Positions 20,908 to 30,076 of a DNA stretch of 64,000 bases are shown piece by piece. Numbering within the stretch: position 1 is the first letter of the stretch; every line of letters begins with the position of its first letter. This DNA is from an uncultured Pelagibacteraceae bacterium (GTDB lineage Bacteria; Pseudomonadota; Alphaproteobacteria; Pelagibacterales; Pelagibacteraceae). Location of the stretch: contig CACHSH010000003.1 in assembly GCA_902582475.1 (NCBI GenBank), forward strand, positions 1 through 64,000, written 5' to 3'. The notes under the pieces are model-generated. The model saw only the letters and a program-made list of their open reading frames with translations. It was not told the DNA's origin and ran no database searches. The position numbers were made by a program, and so were the translations under genes.

Positions 20908-21481
20908 TTTTTTCAAATAATTTTTTATATGCAACTGCTCTATGATCTATAAGAAGTTTTTTCTTATAATCCATTTCTGCAAATGTTTCAGAATAGCCGT
21001 CTGGTATGAAAATAGGATCATATCCAAATCCATTTTTTCCTTTTTTAGAAGAAATATTTCCTTTTATGATACCTACTTCCGAAATTTTTTTTCCATCAGG
21101 CCACTGAATTGTAAGACTTGAAATAAATCGTGCCTTTCTATTATGTTCAAATTGTTTTATTTTTTTTAAAATTTCTGTCATAGCATTATCAAATCCACCA
21201 AATTCTTTAGCCCACCTCGCAGAAAATATTCCTGGTTGATTATTTAAACATTCAATTTCAATTCCCGAGTCATCAGATAGAGTTACCAGTTTTGATTTGT
21301 TACAAAAAAAATTAGCTTTTAATTCTGAATTTTCAATAAAAGTTTTTCCATCTTCTTTTGGACTATCAATATCAAGGTCTTTGGGAGAAAGTTTTTTTAC
21401 ATTAAGCGGTAATAAGTCGCTTATTTCTTTGAATTTTCCTTCGTTATGGGTACCAATTAGTATTTTATCAATTTTATGCAT
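20891..21481 (-). CDS. rdgB: dITP/XTP pyrophosphatase
   Basis: GTHNEGKFKEI, LSDDSGIEIECLNNQPGIFSARWA, GFGYDPIF. Confidence 0.95.
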   Translation of the reverse strand: MHKIDKILIGTHNEGKFKEISDLLPLNVKKLSPKDLDIDSPKEDGKTFIENSELKANFFCNKSKLVTLSDDSGIEIECLNNQPGIFSARWAKEFGGFDNAMTEILKKIKQFEHNRKARFISSLTIQWPDGKKISEVGIIKGNISSKKGKNGFGYDPIFIPDGYSETFAEMDYKKKLLIDHRAVAYKKLFEKIKIYF

Positions 21482-21522
21482 ACGGGTCTGGAAATTAAAT
21501 AATTAATTACTATATATAATTT

Positions 21523-22101
21523 ATGACTAATTTAAATGACGAAGATAAAAGCAAAGTAGAGAGCAAAATTCCAAAAAAAGAAGAAAAAAAAGAGCCAAGT
21601 ACTGAAGATAAACTCAAAGATACCGAGGACAAGCTTTTGAGGTCTCTTGCTGAACTAGAAAATCAAAGAAAGAGGTTTGATAAGGATATTAAAGAAGCTA
21701 TAGATTTTGGCGGCTTTAATTTTGCTAAAGAAAATTTAGTTATTCTAGATAATCTTCAAAGAGCTCATATTTCAATTAAAAATGATCCCGCTTTTAAAGA
21801 TAGCAAGGATTTAGGTAAATTTTTAAAAAATCTCGAAATTATTGAAAAAGATTTAGTCTCGATTTTTAAGAAAAACAAAATAGAAAAAATTGATGCAAAA
21901 AATAAAAAATTTAATCCAAATTTTCACCAAGCTATGACAGAAATTGAGGATGATAATGTCGAGGCAGGGACCATTGTCCAAGAAGTCCTTCCAGGTTACA
22001 TGTTTGGAGAAAGATTGCTGAGACCTTCTTTGGTTGCAGTTTCAAAAAAAGGTATGAAAAAAGAGGGAAAAAATGAGGAAAAAGATGAAAAAAAACAATA
22101 A
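21523..22101 (+). CDS. grpE: nucleotide exchange factor GrpE
   Basis: LAELENQRKR, FNPNFHQAM, LLRPSLVAVSK; upstream of dnaK. Confidence 0.93.
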   Translation: MTNLNDEDKSKVESKIPKKEEKKEPSTEDKLKDTEDKLLRSLAELENQRKRFDKDIKEAIDFGGFNFAKENLVILDNLQRAHISIKNDPAFKDSKDLGKFLKNLEIIEKDLVSIFKKNKIEKIDAKNKKFNPNFHQAMTEIEDDNVEAGTIVQEVLPGYMFGERLLRPSLVAVSKKGMKKEGKNEEKDEKKQ

Positions 22102-22146
22102 TTCCCATCTTGTAGAAATTCAAAGAGCACCCATATATCAATTATC

Positions 22147-24066
22147 ATGAGCAGAGTAATAGGTATAGACTTAGGCACAACAAATTCGTGTGTGTCAATA
22201 ATGGAGGGAAAACAACCCAAGGTTATTGAAAACGCAGAAGGTCAAAGAACAACGCCTTCGGTAGTAGCCTTTATTGAAAAAGACGAAAAATTAGTTGGTC
22301 AACCTGCAAAGAGGCAGGCTGTGACAAATCCGAATGACACAATTTTTGCTGCTAAAAGATTAATAGGAAGAACTTTTGATGACCAGTCGGTTAAAAAAGA
22401 TATTGAAAAAGTTCCATTTAAAATTATTAAGTCGGATAAAAATGATGCCTGGATCGAAGCGAAAGGTAAAAAATACTCTCCGTCTCAAATATCAGCTTTT
22501 ATTCTTCAAAAGATGAAAGAAACTGCGGAAAAACATTTGGGTCAACCAGTTACCAAGGCAGTTATAACAGTGCCAGCTTATTTTAATGATGCGCAAAGGC
22601 AAGCGACAAAAGACGCTGGTAAAATTGCTGGTTTAGAAGTTTTAAGAATTATTAATGAACCTACTGCAGCTTCTTTGGCTTATGGTTTAGATAAAAAAGG
22701 AGGAAAGAAAATTGCTGTTTATGATTTAGGCGGTGGTACTTTTGACGTATCTATACTAGAAATTGGAGATGGAGTATTTGAGGTAAAATCTACAAATGGA
22801 GATACATTTTTAGGTGGTGAAGATTTTGATGACACAATAGTAGATTACTTAGTCTCAGAATTTAAAAAAGATAGTGGAATTGATTTAAAGGGTGACAAAC
22901 TAGCATTACAAAGACTAAAAGAGGCTGCTGAAAAAGCAAAAATAGAATTATCATCTGCAACGCAAACTGAAATTAATCTCCCATTTATCACTGCAGATAA
23001 AACTGGGCCAAAACATATTAATTTAAAATTTACTAGAGCAAAACTTGAAGCTTTAGTTGAAAATTTAGTTGAGAGAACTTTAGAGCCTTGCAAGACTGCA
23101 CTTAAGGACTCTGGTTTTTCTGCAGCTGAAATAAATGAAGTTGTTTTAGTCGGCGGAATGACAAGAATGCCGAAAATAGTTGAAACAGTTAAAAACTTTT
23201 TTGGAAAAGATCCTAATAAGAGTGTTAACCCAGATGAAGTAGTTGCAATGGGGGCTGCTATTCAGGCCGGTGTATTACAAGGAGATGTTAAAGACGTTTT
23301 GCTCTTAGATGTTACGCCTTTATCTTTAGGTATCGAAACACTTGGAGGTGTCTCTACAAAATTAATTGATAAAAATACAACTATTCCAACTAAAAAAAGT
23401 CAGGTTTTTTCAACCGCTGAAGATAACCAGCCTGCGGTATCTATAAGAGTACTTCAAGGAGAAAGAGAGATGGCTACAGATAATAAAATCTTAGGTAATT
23501 TTGAACTTGTTGGAATTGCGCCGGCTCCTAGAGGAATTCCACAAATTGAAGTAACTTTTGACATAGATGCAAACGGTATTGTTAATGTTTCTGCAAAAGA
23601 TAAAGGGACAGGAAAAGAGCAAAAAATTCAAATCCAAGCATCAGGAGGGCTATCTGATGAAGAAATTAAAAATATGGTTAAAGATGCAGAAGCTAACAAA
23701 GAGTCTGATAAAAAGAAAAGAGAGTCTGTAGATGCAAGAAACCAGGCTGATACTATAATTCATTCGACTGAAAAAAATCTAAAAGAGCATGGTTCTAAAA
23801 TTTCTGAGACTGAAAAAAAAGCTATAGAAACTTCTATTTCAGATCTTAGAAATGCTTTGAAAGGTACGGATGCAGAAGAAATTAAGAAAAAAACTCAATC
23901 TTTAATTCAAGCTTCTATGAAGTTAGGAGAAGCTGTTTACAAAAGCCAACAAAAACCTACTGGCAAAGCTGATAAAAATAAAAATAACAAAGATGATAAA
24001 GAAAAAGATAATGTTGTTGATGCAGAAGTAGTAGACGCAAAAGAAGACAAAGAAAAAAGAGCCTAA
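22147..24066 (+). CDS. dnaK: molecular chaperone DnaK
   Basis: [38 protein letters not shown]. Confidence 0.99.
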   Translation: MSRVIGIDLGTTNSCVSIMEGKQPKVIENAEGQRTTPSVVAFIEKDEKLVGQPAKRQAVTNPNDTIFAAKRLIGRTFDDQSVKKDIEKVPFKIIKSDKNDAWIEAKGKKYSPSQISAFILQKMKETAEKHLGQPVTKAVITVPAYFNDAQRQATKDAGKIAGLEVLRIINEPTAASLAYGLDKKGGKKIAVYDLGGGTFDVSILEIGDGVFEVKSTNGDTFLGGEDFDDTIVDYLVSEFKKDSGIDLKGDKLALQRLKEAAEKAKIELSSATQTEINLPFITADKTGPKHINLKFTRAKLEALVENLVERTLEPCKTALKDSGFSAAEINEVVLVGGMTRMPKIVETVKNFFGKDPNKSVNPDEVVAMGAAIQAGVLQGDVKDVLLLDVTPLSLGIETLGGVSTKLIDKNTTIPTKKSQVFSTAEDNQPAVSIRVLQGEREMATDNKILGNFELVGIAPAPRGIPQIEVTFDIDANGIVNVSAKDKGTGKEQKIQIQASGGLSDEEIKNMVKDAEANKESDKKKRESVDARNQADTIIHSTEKNLKEHGSKISETEKKAIETSISDLRNALKGTDAEEIKKKTQSLIQASMKLGEAVYKSQQKPTGKADKNKNNKDDKEKDNVVDAEVVDAKEDKEKRA

Positions 24067-24093
24067 GACTAATTAATAGGAGCAAATCTTCTC

Positions 24094-25221
24094 ATGGCAA
24101 AAAGAGATTATTATGAAGTCTTAGGAGTTTCAAAATCAGCCAATAAAGACGAAATAAAAAAAGCTTATAGAAAATTAGCACTCAAATATCATCCTGATAA
24201 AAATAAAGGTGATAAGAGTGCAGAAGAAAAATTTAAAGAAGGAAGTGAAGCATACCATGTTCTTTCGGATGAGAAGAGAAAAGCAAATTACGATCAATTT
24301 GGACATGCTGCTTTCCAAGGGGGTGGCCAAGGAGGCTTTGGTAATTTTGATTTTTCGTCTTCATTCTCAGATATTTTTGAAGATGTGTTCGGTGATTTTG
24401 GGTTTGCTGGTTCCGGACAATCCAGAAGAGGAAGAAGAAATAATAGGGGTAATGATTTAAGATATGATATCTCTATAGATTTAGATGACGCTTTTAAAGG
24501 CAAAGAGGAAAAGGTTAATTATACAACCTATAAAAAATGTAAAACATGCTCTGGCAGCGGTGCAAAACCAGGGTCTAAACCATCAGCATGCAATTATTGC
24601 GGAGGACAAGGTAAAATAAGATCAAGTCAAGGATTTTTTACTATACAACAAACTTGTCCAGAGTGTAGTGGGGAAGGAGAAAAAATAACTAATCCGTGTA
24701 ACAATTGTACTGGAGCAGGCAAAATACAATCTAATGAATCTGTTTCGGTCAAAATTCCGAAAGGTGTTGATGATGGAACTAGAATAAGAATTGCAGGAAA
24801 AGGTGAGGCAGGAACCAAAGGTGGTTCTAATGGAGATTTATATTTATTTATATCTGTCGAACCTCATGATATTTTTAAAAGATCTGAAGAAAATTTATTT
24901 TATGAATTACCAGTTTCCTTTGCGGATGCAGCTCTAGGAGCTACTGTAGAAGTCCCATCCATTGATGGTGGAAAAACTAAAATTAAAATTCCTTCTGGAA
25001 CTCAAAGTGGAAAACAGTTAAGACTAAGAGGTAAAGGTATGCCGATTTTAAAAAGAAACTTGCTTGGAGATTTATATATAAGAGTTGTAACAGAAATCCC
25101 AACTTCTTTGACTAAAAGACAAAGAGAACTTTTGGCAGAGTTTAAAAATTTAGAGGATAATAAGTCAAATCCACTAATAAAAAGTTTTTTCGATAAAGCT
25201 AAAAAGTTTTGGAAAAAATAA
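24094..25221 (+). CDS. dnaJ: molecular chaperone DnaJ
   Basis: J domain with HPDKN, Gly-rich region, four Cys repeats (CKTCSGSG etc.). Confidence 0.98.
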   Translation: MAKRDYYEVLGVSKSANKDEIKKAYRKLALKYHPDKNKGDKSAEEKFKEGSEAYHVLSDEKRKANYDQFGHAAFQGGGQGGFGNFDFSSSFSDIFEDVFGDFGFAGSGQSRRGRRNNRGNDLRYDISIDLDDAFKGKEEKVNYTTYKKCKTCSGSGAKPGSKPSACNYCGGQGKIRSSQGFFTIQQTCPECSGEGEKITNPCNNCTGAGKIQSNESVSVKIPKGVDDGTRIRIAGKGEAGTKGGSNGDLYLFISVEPHDIFKRSEENLFYELPVSFADAALGATVEVPSIDGGKTKIKIPSGTQSGKQLRLRGKGMPILKRNLLGDLYIRVVTEIPTSLTKRQRELLAEFKNLEDNKSNPLIKSFFDKAKKFWKK

Positions 25222-25997
25222 TGAAGAAAATAAATTTATCAATTACTGGATGTCTTGGCAGAATGGGTCAGCAAATTATTAAATCATCTAGGTCTTTTAA
25301 GGACTTTAAGATTGTTTCTGTCACAGAAAGTAGAATAATAAATAAAAAAGTCTCAGGTTTTAGACCTAAATTAAATTCTGATGATGCATTTAAAAACGCA
25401 AATATTATAATTGATTTTACAGCTCCCAGAGCTACTTTGCAGGTATTGAAAATTGCATCAAAGTTAAAAAAAAGAGTAGTTATCGGAACGACAGGTTTTT
25501 CTAGAAAAGAGGAAAAATTGATTAAAAAATATTCTAAAAAAATACCTATACTTAAAGCTGGTAATATGAGTTTAGGTGTAAATTTATTAGTTTTCTTGAC
25601 AGAGATAGCATCAAAGTCCCTTGGTAAGAATTTTTTAAGTAAAGTTTATGAAGTTCACCACAAGCAAAAAAAAGACCATCCTTCTGGAACAGCATTAATG
25701 CTGGGAAGAGGTATTGCGTTTGGGAAAAATAAAAATTTGAGTAAAATGATGGGTAAAAAATACTTGAACAAAAAATCTTTCCCATTTAGTAAAAAAATTA
25801 ATTTTAACTCTATTAGAAGAGGTAAAATTGTAGGCGAACACGAAGTAAAATTCTCAAGTGGAAAAGAAATTGTTACATTAAATCATGAGTCCTTTGATAG
25901 GGCTCTATACTCAGAAGGTGCCTTAACAGCAGCAAAGTGGTTAGCAAATAAAAAACCAGGTTTATACTCAATGAGAAATGTTTTAAATTTTAAATGA
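25221..25997 (+). CDS. dapB: 4-hydroxy-tetrahydrodipicolinate reductase
   Basis: GCLGRMGQQI, VIGTTGFS, VHHKQKKDHPSGTAL; likely start [10 protein letters not shown]. Confidence 0.95.
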   Translation: MKKINLSITGCLGRMGQQIIKSSRSFKDFKIVSVTESRIINKKVSGFRPKLNSDDAFKNANIIIDFTAPRATLQVLKIASKLKKRVVIGTTGFSRKEEKLIKKYSKKIPILKAGNMSLGVNLLVFLTEIASKSLGKNFLSKVYEVHHKQKKDHPSGTALMLGRGIAFGKNKNLSKMMGKKYLNKKSFPFSKKINFNSIRRGKIVGEHEVKFSSGKEIVTLNHESFDRALYSEGALTAAKWLANKKPGLYSMRNVLNFK

Positions 25998-26038
25998 AAA
26001 TGAGAGAATGGATATCAAATGGTTTTTTTAATAAATGA
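25994..26038 (+). CDS. candidate 14-aa bridging mini-ORF (MKMREWISNGFFNK)
   Basis: Starts in an ATGA overlap with the dapB stop and ends in an ATGA overlap with the nth start. Confidence 0.35.
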   Translation: MKMREWISNGFFNK

Positions 26039-26688
26039 GCCAAATAAAAAGAGCAAAAATAGTTTTAAGAATATTAAATAAAATTTATCCTAAGACCCCC
26101 ATCCCATTAAAACACAAAAATACATTTACACTTTTGGTTTCAGTTGCATTATCAGCTCAAACAACAGATCTTAATGTAAACAACGTAACAAAAAACATTT
26201 ACAAAAAATATTATAAACCTGAACATTTTGTAAGGTTAGGAAGAAAAAAAATTGAGAGACTTATTAAAAAGATTGGGCTTTTTAGAAATAAAGCTAAAAG
26301 TGTCTATTTGTTATCAAAACAACTTATAAAAAAACATGATGGTAAAGTACCAAAAAATTTTAAGGATTTAGAAGATTTACACGGAGTCGGGCATAAAACT
26401 GCTAGCGTAATTATGTCTCAAAAATTTGGAATAGCTGCCTTTCCTGTGGATACACATATTCATCGCTTAGCACAAAGATGGGGTTTAACAAATGGAAAGA
26501 ATGTTGTCCAAACAGAAAAGGACCTAAAAAGATTGTTTCCGAAGAAGTCTTGGAGCAAACTTCATCTACAAATAATTTATTATGGAAGGGAATATTGTAA
26601 AGCTAGAGAATGTTATGGTGTCTCTTGTAAAATTTGTACTACTTGTTATCCTAAAAGAAAAAAACCCATAAAAACAAAAAAGGCTTAA
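26035..26688 (+). CDS. nth: endonuclease III
   Basis: LHGVGHKTASVI HhH, VDTHIHRLAQRWGL, Fe-S cluster cysteines CKARECYGVSCKICTTC. Confidence 0.96.
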   Translation: MSQIKRAKIVLRILNKIYPKTPIPLKHKNTFTLLVSVALSAQTTDLNVNNVTKNIYKKYYKPEHFVRLGRKKIERLIKKIGLFRNKAKSVYLLSKQLIKKHDGKVPKNFKDLEDLHGVGHKTASVIMSQKFGIAAFPVDTHIHRLAQRWGLTNGKNVVQTEKDLKRLFPKKSWSKLHLQIIYYGREYCKARECYGVSCKICTTCYPKRKKPIKTKKA

Positions 26689-26689
26689 T

Positions 26690-27619
26690 ATGAAAGTTCT
26701 TGGAATAGGAAATGCGATTGTAGATGTTATCTGTAAGGTAGACGAAGATTTTTTAAATAAAAATAAGCTTACTAAAAGTACAATGAAATTAGTAGATGAA
26801 AATGAGTTCAAAAATCTAATATCAAATTTAAAAATTGAAGAAACTGTTTCAGGTGGATCTATTGCGAATTCAATTGTTGGCCTTGCACAATTAGGCAATG
26901 AGGTGGCATTTATAGGTAAAATTAATCAGGACAAATTAGGTATTAGCTATGAAGAGGGTTTAAAAAAAGAGAAAGTAAAATACTTTTATTCCAAAAAAAA
27001 AGAAATTTTACCAACTGGGACTTGCTTAATATTAATAACACCGGACTCAGAAAGGACCATGTGTACTTTTTTAGGAATTGCAGGAAAAATTAATGAAAAT
27101 GACATTGATGTTAGTGCTATTAAAAAAAGTGAAATTACATTTTTAGAAGGCTACCTTTGGGATGAAGGTGATCCAAAAAAAGCACTAGACAAAGCTATCA
27201 AAAATTCAAAAAAAGTTGCAATGTCATTATCTGATAAATTTTGTGTTGATAGACATAAATCAAACTTTTTAGATTTGGTTAAAAATAAATTGGATATTAT
27301 TTTTGCAAATGAACAGGAAATTTTATCATTAATAAATGCTAAACACTTCGATGAAGCAATTTCTTTTGGAAAAAACCTTAAGAAATTAATCATTATAACT
27401 CGTGGAGAAAAAGGAAGTGTAGCAATACAAAATGGCGATGTTACTCAGTGTGATGTACAAAAGAATTTAAATATTGTTGATTTAACTGGTGCAGGTGATT
27501 TATTTGCAGCTGGATTTTTACATGGTCATATAAACAATTTATCAATAAAAGAAAGTTTGGAAAAAGGAACTCAGATGTCTTCTAGAATTATACAAAAAAT
27601 TGGTGCTAGACTTTCTTAA
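26690..27619 (+). CDS. PfkB-family carbohydrate/adenosine kinase
   Basis: VSGGSIANSI, DLTGAGDLFAAGFLHG. Confidence 0.9.
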   Translation: MKVLGIGNAIVDVICKVDEDFLNKNKLTKSTMKLVDENEFKNLISNLKIEETVSGGSIANSIVGLAQLGNEVAFIGKINQDKLGISYEEGLKKEKVKYFYSKKKEILPTGTCLILITPDSERTMCTFLGIAGKINENDIDVSAIKKSEITFLEGYLWDEGDPKKALDKAIKNSKKVAMSLSDKFCVDRHKSNFLDLVKNKLDIIFANEQEILSLINAKHFDEAISFGKNLKKLIIITRGEKGSVAIQNGDVTQCDVQKNLNIVDLTGAGDLFAAGFLHGHINNLSIKESLEKGTQMSSRIIQKIGARLS

Positions 27620-27722
27620 ATTTTTTTCTAGTAAAACTTCCTTTACCTTTTTTTGGTTTTATAACTCGCCTTCGATATTTTTTTGAAAATAAATCTTTTG
27701 CAAATATGTTTCTTTTTTTCAG
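27606..27722 (-). CDS. arfA: small ArfA-like alternative ribosome-rescue factor (not in ORF track)
   Basis: Reverse-strand translation (CTG start) (M)KKRNIFAKDLFSKKYRRRVIKPKKGKGSFTRKKFKKV; KKGKGSF.RK and LF...RRRV fit the ArfA core; AGAAGG 9 nt upstream of CTG. Confidence 0.6.
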   Translation of the reverse strand: MKKRNIFAKDLFSKKYRRRVIKPKKGKGSFTRKKFKKV

Positions 27723-28351
27723 AGCGAATATCCTTCTTTAGAATTTTTAATAAAATTTACATCTTTAAATTGATTTTTAATTTTCTGTCTAAGTCTATAA
27801 ATGTGAGTTTCGATTGTGTGCGTATCTGTATCTGATGAATAATTCCAAATATTTTTTAATATATAATTTCTACTAAGAGGTTTTTTAGAGTTAAATAATA
27901 TTTCAATAAAATTAATTTCTTTTTCGGTTATTTTGAGAGACTCATCATTTTTTTTTAGAACTCTCTCATTTTTATCAAGAATATAGTCCTTTATTTTTAT
28001 TAAAGAATTTTTATTAAACTCAATTTTTTTACATACATTTATAACATCTTGATTAAACTGAACTACGTCTATTGGTAATTTTATAACTAGCGATAATTTA
28101 TCTTGGAATGTATTGGTCTGTGAATTTTCATGTATTAAAATTTTTGGTGTTTTAATATTATTTGAAAAAATCTTTTTGTTATTTGTGTAATCAACTATTA
28201 TTGCATCAAATTTATTATTTCTTAAATCCTCTATATTGATAGATTTTGTAATTAGGTTAAATCCAAAAAATGATTTAATTTCTTCAAGTGCAGAAGTAAA
28301 GTTTTTATTGCAAAAACATACTACGTTTATATTGTAAGATTTTTTATGCAT
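27719..28351 (-). CDS. OmpR-type winged-helix DNA-binding protein with degenerate receiver domain
   Basis: C-terminal LKITEKEINFIEILFNSKKPLSRNYILKNIW...TIETHIYRLRQKI...GYSL; N-terminus weakly receiver-like. Confidence 0.75.
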   Translation of the reverse strand: MHKKSYNINVVCFCNKNFTSALEEIKSFFGFNLITKSINIEDLRNNKFDAIIVDYTNNKKIFSNNIKTPKILIHENSQTNTFQDKLSLVIKLPIDVVQFNQDVINVCKKIEFNKNSLIKIKDYILDKNERVLKKNDESLKITEKEINFIEILFNSKKPLSRNYILKNIWNYSSDTDTHTIETHIYRLRQKIKNQFKDVNFIKNSKEGYSL

Positions 28352-28837
28352 TTATATTTAAAAAATAAATTTCTTTATTTTAAAGATTATAGGATAAAAT
28401 GCGCCATAGGTAAAATGGGTTTAACATCAAGTAAAAGAGAGGGAGATCTGAAAACTCCTAAGGGAAATTTCAAAATAAAACTGTTGTTTTATAGAGCTGA
28501 CAGAATCAAAAATATTCATACTAAAATTAAAAAAATAAGAATAAAAAAAAATTTTGGTTGGTGTGATGATGTTAATTCAGAGGAATACAATAAACTAATT
28601 TATTTTCCATTTAAAAAAAGCGCTGAAAAATTATACCTGAAGAAAAATATCTATGATCTAATTTTGGTAACTAGTTTTAATTCAAAACCTGTAGTAAAAA
28701 AAAGGGGAAGTGCAATTTTTTTACATATCGCAAGCAGAAAATTAAATCCTACAAAGGGATGTATCGCCGTACAAAAAAAGGATTTAATTAAAATGCTGCC
28801 ATTTATTACTCAAAAAACTAAACTTATTATTTCTTAA
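28346..28837 (+). CDS. L,D-transpeptidase catalytic domain (YkuD-like) protein
   Basis: GDLKTPKGNFKI; IFLHIA...PTKGCIAV catalytic Cys motif. Confidence 0.82.
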   Translation: MHLYLKNKFLYFKDYRIKCAIGKMGLTSSKREGDLKTPKGNFKIKLLFYRADRIKNIHTKIKKIRIKKNFGWCDDVNSEEYNKLIYFPFKKSAEKLYLKKNIYDLILVTSFNSKPVVKKRGSAIFLHIASRKLNPTKGCIAVQKKDLIKMLPFITQKTKLIIS

Positions 28838-29492
28838 AACTTCTGGGTCCTAAGATTGCAGAACCAATTCTTAAAAAAGTTGATTTGAACTTTAATGCAA
28901 TCTCGTAATCAGACGACATACCCATACTTAAATCCTTTAATCCAAGTTCGGAATTTAAATTAGAAACTTCCTCAAAATATTTCTCAGTATTCTCATCATT
29001 TGGAGGGATAACCATTAATCCTACAACATTAAGTTTATTCTCTTTTGAGCAATAATTTAGAAAATCTTTCGCATCTTTGCTAGAAATACCAGATTTTTGA
29101 TTTTCATTTCCAATGTTGATCTGTATAAAGTAAGAAATTTTTTTACCAGACTCTTCTTCATTTTTTCTCAAAACATCAGCTAGTTTTTGATTATCTAAAG
29201 AATGAATGAAATCAAATACTTTAATAGCTTTCTTTGCTTTATTTGTTTGAAGTTTTCCAACCATATGGATTTTTAAATCTGTATTTATTTTTTTAATTTC
29301 AGTCCATTTTACTTCTGCTTCCTGAACTTTGTTTTCTCCGAAATGATGATGGCCAAAATCAATGAGCCCCTTTAATTTATCCATCGAGAAGGTTTTCGAT
29401 ACACAAATTATATTTGGTTTACCTGAATTGTGATTTGAATTTTTAATATTATCTTGTATTAATTTTAACTTATTTATAGCTTCATCATTCAT
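28827..29492 (-). CDS. YggS-family PLP-binding protein
   Basis: ICVSKTF, FGENKVQEAEVKW, HMVGKLQTNKAK, SMGMSSDYEIAL. Confidence 0.94.
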   Translation of the reverse strand: MNDEAINKLKLIQDNIKNSNHNSGKPNIICVSKTFSMDKLKGLIDFGHHHFGENKVQEAEVKWTEIKKINTDLKIHMVGKLQTNKAKKAIKVFDFIHSLDNQKLADVLRKNEEESGKKISYFIQINIGNENQKSGISSKDAKDFLNYCSKENKLNVVGLMVIPPNDENTEKYFEEVSNLNSELGLKDLSMGMSSDYEIALKFKSTFLRIGSAILGPRSFKK

Positions 29493-30072
29493 GATAAAAA
29501 ATAAATTTGACTTATACTTTATAACTCAAAAATTAAAAGAGCTTAACCTAGATTATGTAAAAAAAACAGGTGCAATTTTGATTTTGAGAAATCCAGAAAA
29601 ATTTAAAAAGAGTGATTTAAAACACTTTGGGAGAAAATGTAGTGAAAAAAATATAAGCTTATTTATACCTAATAGTATAAAAACATTATTTCTTCTAAGA
29701 ACAAATAAATTCTATATATCCGCTTTTAATAAAAAAAAATTTAATCATTTGAAAAAAATCAATAGCAAATTAAAAATAATGGGAAGCGCCCATAATGTTG
29801 CTGAAATTCACGAAAAAATAAAACAAGGGTGTGATTATATAATATTATCGAGGATATTTGAGACATCTGACAAGCATAAAAAGGGGCATTTAGGACCGGT
29901 AAAATTTAATCTTATAACAAGAAACTTCGCAAAAAAATTTATAGCTTTGGGTGGCATTAATGAGAAGAATTATAAAAGATTAAACCTTTTAAATATTCAA
30001 GGCTGTGCCTTGCTTAAAGACAAAAAAAAAGCCGGCAAATACATGCCGGCTTTTTTAAAAAATAACTTTTAG
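29491..30072 (+). CDS. thiamine phosphate synthase (ThiE/TenI)-like protein
   Basis: IMGSAHNVAEIHEKIKQGCDYIILSRIFET, HLGPVKF, FIALGGINEKN. Confidence 0.75.
   Translation: MIKNKFDLYFITQKLKELNLDYVKKTGAILILRNPEKFKKSDLKHFGRKCSEKNISLFIPNSIKTLFLLRTNKFYISAFNKKKFNHLKKINSKLKIMGSAHNVAEIHEKIKQGCDYIILSRIFETSDKHKKGHLGPVKFNLITRNFAKKFIALGGINEKNYKRLNLLNIQGCALLKDKKKAGKYMPAFLKNNF
30022..30056. terminator. Bidirectional Rho-independent terminator, embedded in the 3' end of the ThiE-like CDS
   Basis: aaaaaaaaa-GCCGGCA-aataca-TGCCGGC-tttttt; A-tract on one side and T-tract on the other, between convergent genes. Confidence 0.88.
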
Positions 30073-30076
30073 TTAC

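Noticed and set aside
21513-21518. TATAAT just before the grpE start as a leaderless promoter
   Set aside because: Only a few nt separate it from the ATG, so initiation would fall inside the coding region; AT-rich background makes chance matches common
22845-23093. ORF antisense to dnaK, plus the other listed ORFs overlapping housekeeping genes on the opposite strand or another frame (e.g. 459-716, 2068-2409, 24294-24503, 50641-50949)
   Set aside because: They lie wholly within strongly supported genes, show no family motifs, and look like reverse-frame artefacts
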